The notes beneath the pieces are model-generated. The model had not been told where the DNA came from. It did not search any database and saw only the letters and a list, made by a program, of their open reading frames with translations. A DNA stretch of 32,348 bases from JBJHDF01 sp050486405 (lineage in GTDB: Bacteria > Pseudomonadota > Gammaproteobacteria > Pseudomonadales > Cellvibrionaceae): positions 1-32,348 of the forward strand of contig JBJHDF010000033.1 of the NCBI GenBank assembly GCA_050486405.1, given 5' to 3'. Numbering within the stretch: position 1 is the first letter of the stretch; each line of letters begins with the position of its first letter. The position numbers and the translations under genes were made by a program. Shown piece after piece: positions 25,706 to 32,348 of the stretch.

Positions 25706-28597
25706 ATGAGTGCCGGATCAAGAAACGACAGAAGTGACCAACCTGGTATTTTCAAACCGAAATCACTCGCCACCGCCGTACTGGCAGCAATGGGTTCAAT
25801 GAGTGTGATGACTGTAGGTGCGCAGACCAACGGCGGCAGTGAAGTAGCCGCTGCCGCCACGGAAGAAATTGTCATTACGGGCATCAGGGAATCGATGCAG
25901 AGAAACCTCGATATCAAACGGGATTCATCCGGCGTTGTCGATGCGATTACCTCGGAAGATATCGGCAAGTTCCCCGATTCGAATATTGCAGCATCGTTAC
26001 AGCGTGTGCCTGGGGTATCCATTCAGCGATCCGGCGCACGTGGCGAACCTACCGGCATTACAGTACGCGGCTTCAGTGGTGACTTTAATGAGACCCTGGT
26101 CGACGGGCGTCGCCTTTCTACAGCCACTGGCGGGCGTTCCGTCGATTTCAGCACTATAGGCGCGGACTTTGTGGGCGGTGTAGAGGTAATGAAAACACCG
26201 GATGTGACTTTGTCAGCCAGTTCCATCGGTGCAACGGTCAACGTGTTATATCCCAAACCCTTTGATAGCATGGGCCAGCGTTTTGCCGTATCACTGTCTG
26301 GGTCGATGCAGGATGAATCCGGCAAGGTCACACCAACTGTGGGGGCCCTATACAGCAACACGTTTGCCGACGATACCCTGGGATTTCTGGTCAGCGTAAT
26401 CAGCTCTGAACGCGAAACGACAACGAATCATGTTTCTGAAAACGGTTGGCAGGGTGCTTTTACGCGCCCGTGCCAATTGACATCGACCTGTACCGCTGAA
26501 GAACTTGGTGAACCGGGAACCATTGTTTCCTGGCATCGGACGCAATTTGTAGCGGATCAACATATCACCAGCGATGAGCGCATTGACGGCCGACTGGCGT
26601 TCCAGTGGCAACCGAACGAGAGAACGTTGCTGACCATTGATAACAATTACTCGCGGCAGGATATAGAGACATTCAACTACGGTTTTGGTATCTGGTTTGA
26701 CTTTAATGCTTTCCGAAACGTCCAATTGGACAGCAATGGCACAATTGTTGATTTCATCAACCTCGACGATGTACTGAATCTCAATGCCGCCTTCAACCGC
26801 TCGCTGCTTGTCACCAACCAATTGGGCGTGAACCTGCAGTACGAAGTCACAGACAATCTCGGCCTCGATATCGATCTTTCCCACTCCAAGAGTGAGCTGA
26901 ATCCGAACGGCCAGAACAGCGTAGACGCCATGAACCTTGGTTATGGCGGTGATCTGGGTTGCGATATGGGAGTGCGGACCCTTGGCAGCAGCTCCAACAC
27001 GCTACCGGAGATGACCACCTTCGGGCCCAACTGTGACCAGTCGCGCGCACTTGACCCCGAGGTAATCGGTTCGCATGTTATCGTGCGAATGCGTCAGGAA
27101 AATACCAACACCATCAACCAGGCCCGTTTTGCAGCGACATGGACACAGGATGATATTACGGTTGATGCTGGAGTGTCCTATCTGAAAGACAACTTCACGA
27201 CGCAGAATACCAACACCTTTGCCAACAACTTCTGGCAAACATGGGCGGGATATGGTGCGCCCTCCGGGCGAGACACTGGCCTGGTGATACCAGCGAGCAT
27301 CTATCAGGATCAGGTAAGCACCTCGGGCTTTATTCCCGGTTTTTCCGGCAACGACGCATTGATGCCATACCTGCTGGTATTCGATCCAACGGACGTCTAT
27401 GACTTCCTGGAGGGCCAGGGAAATCCGCAGACGCAGACCATTGAAGGGTACAACTACGGCTGTTGTGGAGAAAACTACACCGGCAGCCTTGATCTGGCGC
27501 TTGACCCGGGCAGCATTCAGGACATTACCGAGCAAACGACCGCACTCTTTCTCAAAGCGGGCTTCGAGACGGATCTCGGCGGCAGACCGCTGCATGTCCA
27601 CACGGGGGTTCGTCAAGAGTGGACCGGCGTGTCGTCAGAGGGCGTCGGCAGACTACCTGTCGAGTTGACGCTAAGCGATGCGGATCCGACGCTGCTTTCC
27701 ACGGAATTTTCGGAATCGCAACCCATTACCACGAACAGCAGTTATTCCTATCTACTGCCCAGCCTGGATATGAAACTGGAGTTGACCGACGATCTTCACT
27801 TGCGCTTTGGTGCTTCACGCACCTTGACGCGCCCGGCCATTAATTTTCTGACGCCAGTGTTAAATGTGGGAGCCCTGCCTCGAATAGGCGCACTGAGCGC
27901 GAACGGCGGGAACCCGACACTGCAGCCCTTCAAGTCGGACAACCTGGATTTGGCGTTAGAATGGTACTTCCAGGAGAACTCCTACGTTTCGGGTAACATC
28001 TTCTCCAAGAAGGTGACAGACTTTATTGTGCAGGGTACGCAGCGTCAGACGATCAACGACGTGATCGACCCGACAACGGGTATGCCAGCCGAATATACCG
28101 TTGCCCAATGGGTTAACGGACCGGATGCGCGGGTCGATGGCCTTGAGCTGGCCTGGCAGCATGTATTTGGCGATACCGGCTTTGGCTTCAATGCCAACAC
28201 TACCGTTGTGGATACCAACAGGCCCTATGATAAAGACGATCTCAGCACGAGCGGCTTTGCGGTTACCGGTCTGGCCAATTCAGCGAACTTTGTCGGGTTC
28301 TACGACAAGCACGGCTTTGAAGTACGTCTGGCGGTAAACTGGCGTGATAACTATCTGCTCCAGTTCGGTCAGCCGCAGAACTTCTCGGCGTTTGGTACTG
28401 AGCCGACCTTCGTAAATGCCAGTACGCAATTCGATCTGAGCGCCAGCTATCATATCACCGACCAGCTCACTGTGTTCTTCGAAGGTCTCAACCTGAGCAA
28501 CGAGACTCTGAGCACTCACGGTCGCTTTGATAATCAGTTGGTGGATGTCTGGGCGTACGGCAGACGTTACACAATGGGCATCAGATATAGCATGTAA
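25706..28597 (+). CDS. TonB-dependent outer-membrane receptor (carbohydrate-utilisation type)
   Basis: The 963-residue protein has an extended signal region (FKPKSLATAVLAAMGSMSVM), a TonB-box-like EEIVITGIRES (about 53-63), a plug domain (about 65-190, with SEDIGKFPDSNIAASLQRVPGVSIQR and ITVRGFSGDFNETLVDGRRL) and a large 22-strand-type barrel ending YGRRYTMGIRYSM. This is the proteobacterial receptor class common in plant- or algal-polysaccharide degraders. Substrate is unknown. AGGAG precedes the ATG. The halogenase-like and SapC genes downstream make the usual partner set for this receptor class. Confidence 0.93.
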   Translation: MSAGSRNDRSDQPGIFKPKSLATAVLAAMGSMSVMTVGAQTNGGSEVAAAATEEIVITGIRESMQRNLDIKRDSSGVVDAITSEDIGKFPDSNIAASLQRVPGVSIQRSGARGEPTGITVRGFSGDFNETLVDGRRLSTATGGRSVDFSTIGADFVGGVEVMKTPDVTLSASSIGATVNVLYPKPFDSMGQRFAVSLSGSMQDESGKVTPTVGALYSNTFADDTLGFLVSVISSERETTTNHVSENGWQGAFTRPCQLTSTCTAEELGEPGTIVSWHRTQFVADQHITSDERIDGRLAFQWQPNERTLLTIDNNYSRQDIETFNYGFGIWFDFNAFRNVQLDSNGTIVDFINLDDVLNLNAAFNRSLLVTNQLGVNLQYEVTDNLGLDIDLSHSKSELNPNGQNSVDAMNLGYGGDLGCDMGVRTLGSSSNTLPEMTTFGPNCDQSRALDPEVIGSHVIVRMRQENTNTINQARFAATWTQDDITVDAGVSYLKDNFTTQNTNTFANNFWQTWAGYGAPSGRDTGLVIPASIYQDQVSTSGFIPGFSGNDALMPYLLVFDPTDVYDFLEGQGNPQTQTIEGYNYGCCGENYTGSLDLALDPGSIQDITEQTTALFLKAGFETDLGGRPLHVHTGVRQEWTGVSSEGVGRLPVELTLSDADPTLLSTEFSESQPITTNSSYSYLLPSLDMKLELTDDLHLRFGASRTLTRPAINFLTPVLNVGALPRIGALSANGGNPTLQPFKSDNLDLALEWYFQENSYVSGNIFSKKVTDFIVQGTQRQTINDVIDPTTGMPAEYTVAQWVNGPDARVDGLELAWQHVFGDTGFGFNANTTVVDTNRPYDKDDLSTSGFAVTGLANSANFVGFYDKHGFEVRLAVNWRDNYLLQFGQPQNFSAFGTEPTFVNASTQFDLSASYHITDQLTVFFEGLNLSNETLSTHGRFDNQLVDVWAYGRRYTMGIRYSM

Positions 28598-28608
28598 GCC
28601 GTAGTAGA

Positions 28609-28647
28609 CGGAAGGGGATAGCTTTTTTGGATTGATATCCCCTTTCG
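28609..28647 (+). terminator. Hairpin between the TonB receptor and halogenase genes
   Basis: A 12-base stem (28609-28620 with 28636-28647, one G-T pair) encloses a 15-base loop containing TTTTTT. It ends three bases before the first possible ATG of the next gene. It may attenuate transcription after the receptor gene or protect its mRNA. Confidence 0.7.
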
Positions 28648-28650
28648 TTT

Positions 28651-30216
28651 ATGATTCAATTCCTCGCTATGCGTCCCATAAAAAAAATTATCATTGTTGG
28701 TGGCGGTACCGCCGGATGGCTGACTGCCGCGGTTATCGCCGCCAAGCATCGCGCCCGCATGCCCACCGGCTTCAGTGTAACTCTTGTTGAGTCGCCCACC
28801 ACACCAACCATAGGCGTCGGCGAAGGTACCTGGCCTACGTTGCGTGGCACGCTGTCCCGCATCGGCGTATCCGAGACCGAATTTTTTCGCCAGTGCGACG
28901 CCGCGTTCAAGCAGGGAGCCCAGTTTTCGAGATGGACCACGGGCGCACCTGATGATGCATACTTCCATCCCCTGATGCTGCCGCAGAATTTTTCCCAGAT
29001 CAATTTGGTTCCTCATTGGCTGCAGGATCAAAAGGGACTGAAATTCTGCGACGCCGTATCTCCCCAGGCGCGGGTATGCCAGGATGGACTCGCCCCCAAA
29101 ACCATCGCCCACGCGGAATTCGACGCCGTTACCAATTACGCCTATCATCTCGATGCGGGTAAGTTCGCAACGTTTTTGCAAAAGCATTGTTGCGATAATC
29201 TCGGCGTACGCCATCTGCTGGCCGACGTAAAAGCCGTGAATTTTCACGAGAACGGCGACATTCGCAGCGTGGATACCGAGCAGGCCGGCGAGATCGAGGG
29301 AGATCTTTTTATCGACTGCACCGGATTCAAAGCCCTGCTTATCGGCGAAGCGCTCGGCGTACCCTTCAAGGAGTGCGGCGACACCTTGTTCTGCGATACA
29401 GCGCTGGCCGTACAAGTCCCCTACGAAACAGAGATCAGCCCAATCGCTTGCCACACTTTGTCCACCGCGCAGTCAGCGGGCTGGATCTGGGATATCGGCC
29501 TGCCTACCCGACGCGGTATCGGACACGTGTATTCCAGCCGACATATTTCGGATGACGAGGCCGAACGAGAGTTGCGCGCTTATATCGGACCCCATGTAAA
29601 AGAATCAGATCTTTCTTTTCGCAAGATCGCCATCCACTCCGGGCACCGCGAGATATTCTGGAAGAGAAACTGCGTTGCCGTCGGATTGTCGGCTGGATTC
29701 CTTGAGCCGCTCGAAGCATCGGCCATCGTGCTTATCGAACTATCGGCAAAACTGATTGCGGAACAAATGCCTGTATACCGCGAAGTAATGGATATTGTTG
29801 CTGCACGCTTCAATGAAAGCACACAGTACCGCTGGGGTAGAATTATCGATTTTCTCAAACTCCATTATGTATTGACCAAGCGGGACGATACCGCCTTTTG
29901 GCGGGACAACCTGCTGCCGGAAACCATCCCCCAGAGACTTCAGGATTTGTTGCTACTCTGGCGCTACCAGTCGCCCTGGTTTCATGACGAGTTCGATCGC
30001 GTGGAAGAAGTCTTTCCCGCCGCCAGTTACCAGTACGTGCTTTATGGCATGAATTTTCGCACCGAGGTCGAACCGACAACATTGACGGTAAACGCCAATC
30101 TGGCCGAGCGAGCCATGCGGGAAAATTCAGCACTGACCGAGAAGCTACGCGCGGGCCTGCCGCATCACCGCGATCTTATTCGCAAGATTCTAGACTACGG
30201 AATGCAGAGGATATGA
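28651..30216 (+). CDS. Flavin-dependent tryptophan-halogenase family protein
   Basis: The protein has 521 residues, or 515 if ATG 28669 is used. It has an FAD-binding GGGTAGW motif, the IGVGEGTWP strand, the conserved lysine of the halogenase channel (Lys87 in AAFKQG), a WIWDIG version of the WxWxIP motif and GLSAGFLEPLEASAI near the flavin. The full set suggests an active flavoprotein. In these TonB-receptor clusters the natural substrate of the halogenase-like enzyme is not known to me, and the last motif position is Gly instead of Pro. Neither start has a clear Shine-Dalgarno; the first ATG is three bases from a strong hairpin, favouring 28669. It is followed by the SapC gene. Confidence 0.9.
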   Translation: MIQFLAMRPIKKIIIVGGGTAGWLTAAVIAAKHRARMPTGFSVTLVESPTTPTIGVGEGTWPTLRGTLSRIGVSETEFFRQCDAAFKQGAQFSRWTTGAPDDAYFHPLMLPQNFSQINLVPHWLQDQKGLKFCDAVSPQARVCQDGLAPKTIAHAEFDAVTNYAYHLDAGKFATFLQKHCCDNLGVRHLLADVKAVNFHENGDIRSVDTEQAGEIEGDLFIDCTGFKALLIGEALGVPFKECGDTLFCDTALAVQVPYETEISPIACHTLSTAQSAGWIWDIGLPTRRGIGHVYSSRHISDDEAERELRAYIGPHVKESDLSFRKIAIHSGHREIFWKRNCVAVGLSAGFLEPLEASAIVLIELSAKLIAEQMPVYREVMDIVAARFNESTQYRWGRIIDFLKLHYVLTKRDDTAFWRDNLLPETIPQRLQDLLLLWRYQSPWFHDEFDRVEEVFPAASYQYVLYGMNFRTEVEPTTLTVNANLAERAMRENSALTEKLRAGLPHHRDLIRKILDYGMQRI

Positions 30217-30279
30217 TCTCCTTGAACTGCACCATCCGGCAGCCAACCACCAATTGTCAGTCTTGCGGGGGGATTATTG

Positions 30280-30963
30280 ATGCCGCAGTATGAATTGCTC
30301 GATCCAGCAAAGCACGGAAAGCTTCGGCTGCGCTCTCTCAGCGAGGATGACCATCACTTTGCCCGAATTGTTCCCGGCGAGTTTCCGATGGCTGCGGCAT
30401 CCTGTCCGATTATGCTGACAAAAGATCCGCAAACAGGTGCTTTTTTAACAATCGCAATATTGAGTTTGAAACCTGGTGAGCCGCCGGCAAAACGTATCTA
30501 TGAGCGCGGCGGCTTTAAGCCGTTGTCACTGCAATGCTACGGTTTTTACATCTCCGGTGAGCGCATCGTAATTGATCGCGACAACCCACGGTTCAGCGAG
30601 ACAGAAGGAGAGCCATTATTTACGGAGTCGCTACAACCTGACGATTGCTTGCGCCAGATTCAGGTTGGCCTGGGAAAATTACACGCGGGAGATGAAGCGA
30701 TCAAAGTATTTGTTGAGTCGTTGATGGAGCTAAAACTCATCGAACCCATTGACATGTCGCTAAAGTTTGATGGCGGCGAACAGCTGACGTTTAAAGGACT
30801 CTATACGGTTGCCCTCGATGTGCTGCGCGAGATTGAGGATGCCGCGGCTGTTCGTCTGTTTCATGCCGGGCATCTGGAGTTGGCGTACATCATGGCGGCT
30901 TCGCGCAAACAGTTTGAAGTGCTTGCGCACCTGCGGAACCAGAAGCTTAACCACTCATCCTAG
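30280..30963 (+). CDS. SapC-family protein
   Basis: This 227-residue soluble protein has the features of the SapC family found beside TonB receptors and tryptophan-halogenase-like genes: an N-terminal HGKLRLRSLSEDDHHFARIVPGEFPMAAASCPIML region and a C-terminal helical half (DALREIEDA-like, HLELAYIMAASRKQFEVLAHLRNQK). Its biochemical role is unknown. ATG 30280 follows a GGGGGGA site; a TTG directly before it is less likely. It is the third gene of the receptor operon and ends 30 bases from the convergent GH94-like gene. Confidence 0.88.
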   Translation: MPQYELLDPAKHGKLRLRSLSEDDHHFARIVPGEFPMAAASCPIMLTKDPQTGAFLTIAILSLKPGEPPAKRIYERGGFKPLSLQCYGFYISGERIVIDRDNPRFSETEGEPLFTESLQPDDCLRQIQVGLGKLHAGDEAIKVFVESLMELKLIEPIDMSLKFDGGEQLTFKGLYTVALDVLREIEDAAAVRLFHAGHLELAYIMAASRKQFEVLAHLRNQKLNHSS

Positions 30964-30993
30964 CCATACTATTTACAGACGAGGCCGCCAGTC

Positions 30994-32348
30994 TCACGCG
31001 GTCTTGCGCATCAGCTCCAGCGACGACTCTTCGTGATATCGGCCCTGATCAGCCTGTCCCACCACCACCTCGATGCGGTAACGGCGTCCGGGCCGTAGGT
31101 TGCGGATCAAACCATCGTCCAGCGGTTCACCGTCCAGGGTGAAATACAGGCCCACCACACCGGGTTCACGCTCCAGAGTCACGTCCAGCACGGCGCCGCG
31201 ATACTCCCGCACCAGTCGGGCCCGCGACCAATGTTCGGGCAAGCGGGGCTCCAGGCGCAGGTGGCTGTTCTCGCTCTGCAGCCCCAAGAGGCCCTCCACC
31301 AGCGCACGATAGGTCCAAACGGCCGCCATGGAGCCGCCGACACCATTGCTGCGCCCCGTGCGCGACGGGTACTCGTGGTAGGCGCCGAAACCGGCCTCTG
31401 GCATAAAGGTGGGCAACTGGCCCCATTGGTGATAATCGTCGCCGTCGGGACCGGGCAGCATGGCACGCAGCACCTGAAACGCCCGCTCGTGCTCACCCAC
31501 CCGGTACAGACTGTGAGCGTAAAAAGCCGCCGTGGCACCGTCGATGGCACCGTTGTCCGCCACGCCGGGGTGCCACTGGGTCAACTCGCCCAGATCCGCC
31601 CGAACGCGGGTATAGCTGGGCGCCATGTTCTGCATGCCGTGTGGCGTCTGCAGCCGTTGGTGGATGCAGTAAATCAAAGCATCGCGCTGCGTCGGCTCCA
31701 GGACGTTGGCCAGCAGCGCCCAGGACTGAGGTGCCAGAAACAGACTGCCCTCGTCTTCGCACCCGCTGCCATAGGCCTGCCCCTGATCGGTCAGCCCCCG
31801 GGCGTACCAACTGCCGTCCCACAGGTACTCGTCCACAGCGCGGCGCAAGTCTCCAGCGGCGCGCCTATTGAGTTTAGCCAGCTCCGCCAACGACTGGCTT
31901 TCGCACAGTTCAACCCACAGGTCCAGGCCATGGGCGGCCATCAGGGAGCGCACGGCGCAGGCACCGTTGTTTGCGGGCACCGGCTCACACAAACCCCGCT
32001 CATCGCAGCTCTGCTGCAACCAGTGCATGGCACGGCTTACCCGTTCGAATACACTCAGGGGCTTGCCGTCCAGCCCTTCCACCCAGTGGCGCAGAATCAA
32101 CTGATCGCCGGTTTCCTGCAGGTAGGCGTGCAGCAGAATCACCAGCCAGACACAATCCTCGGCGCTGGCGCGCTGGTGAATGCAGGCCAGACCAGCCTCG
32201 GGCCTGGCGATAATATTTAGCGGCAGCGCGCCGCTGGCACGCTGCTGCGCCAGAGCGTGCAACAGGCCCGCCCGGGTTTTTTCCGGCTCCAGGTAGAGGT
32301 TGCCCAACTGGCTCTGAAGGTACTCCGCCGTGGGCTGGCGGTCGCGTA
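30994..32348 (-). CDS. GH94-type disaccharide phosphorylase-like protein, C-terminal part, catalytic Asp apparently replaced
   Basis: The frame is open to the window edge (451 residues), so the N-terminal half is outside. The visible part aligns by eye with the (alpha/alpha)6 catalytic barrel and C-terminal beta sandwich of GH94 phosphorylases: EDCVWLVILLHAYLQETGD, LWDGSWYARG, DEGSLFLAPQSWALLANVL, HPGVADNGA and YRGAVLDVTLE. GH94 enzymes phosphorolyse cellobiose, chitobiose or cellobionate. Where active enzymes carry DWNDG, this protein reads PANNGAC, so the catalytic acid seems to be Asn. It may be an inactive homologue, a binding or regulatory protein, or use a different residue. It is not co-directional with the TonB receptor operon. 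Confidence 0.75.
   Translation of the reverse strand, partial: RDRQPTAEYLQSQLGNLYLEPEKTRAGLLHALAQQRASGALPLNIIARPEAGLACIHQRASAEDCVWLVILLHAYLQETGDQLILRHWVEGLDGKPLSVFERVSRAMHWLQQSCDERGLCEPVPANNGACAVRSLMAAHGLDLWVELCESQSLAELAKLNRRAAGDLRRAVDEYLWDGSWYARGLTDQGQAYGSGCEDEGSLFLAPQSWALLANVLEPTQRDALIYCIHQRLQTPHGMQNMAPSYTRVRADLGELTQWHPGVADNGAIDGATAAFYAHSLYRVGEHERAFQVLRAMLPGPDGDDYHQWGQLPTFMPEAGFGAYHEYPSRTGRSNGVGGSMAAVWTYRALVEGLLGLQSENSHLRLEPRLPEHWSRARLVREYRGAVLDVTLEREPGVVGLYFTLDGEPLDDGLIRNLRPGRRYRIEVVVGQADQGRYHEESSLELMRKTA

Overview
The window is about 32 kb of GC-rich chromosome from a Gram-negative bacterium. Gene content points to a gammaproteobacterium, probably a carbohydrate-degrading marine or saline member of the Cellvibrionales; this placement is inference from a DsbB-type quinone reductase, an LdtD/MepK-like pair, sigma-54 promoters, and a TonB receptor / tryptophan halogenase-like / SapC cluster. 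No tRNA, rRNA, CRISPR array, phage or insertion sequence was found.

Layout. (1) 1-4156: the tail of smpB meets a membrane Ser/Thr kinase tail to tail, with stop codons overlapping. A sodium-dependent NSS transporter and a convergent dsbB follow. (2) 4353-7035: an L,D-transpeptidase and an M15-type metallopeptidase lipoprotein form a peptidoglycan-remodelling pair. (3) 7035-9047: a palindromic element lies between convergent genes, followed on the minus strand by a VOC protein, an ECF sigma factor and an outer-membrane protein. (4) 9216-23666: a urea island. Allophanate hydrolase (atzF) and urea carboxylase (uca) degrade urea to ammonia and CO2 without urease. A GntR/FCD regulator and the ABC urea importer urtABCDE lie downstream. 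The two halves are separated by a probable dioxygenase pseudogene, a small membrane peptide gene and a Met/His-rich outer-membrane protein. (5) 23682-25124: a YecA-like/TPR protein. (6) 25706-32348: a TonB receptor, a flavin-dependent halogenase-like protein and a SapC-family protein, meeting a truncated GH94-type phosphorylase-like gene.

How the urea island works together. Both atzF and the GntR gene are preceded by nearly identical promoter cassettes: a sigma-54 -24/-12 element followed, at exactly the same distance, by a CTTG(T/C)ATACAAG palindrome. The simplest reading is one nitrogen-controlled regulon, activated through sigma-54 (probably by NtrC) and gated by the GntR regulator, driving both import and breakdown of urea. 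This wiring is the clearest system-level signal in the window. Other points of interest are two long palindromic elements, a dockerin-like calcium-loop insertion inside the M15 peptidase, an apparent loss of the catalytic Asp in the GH94-like protein, and an internally deleted dioxygenase gene.
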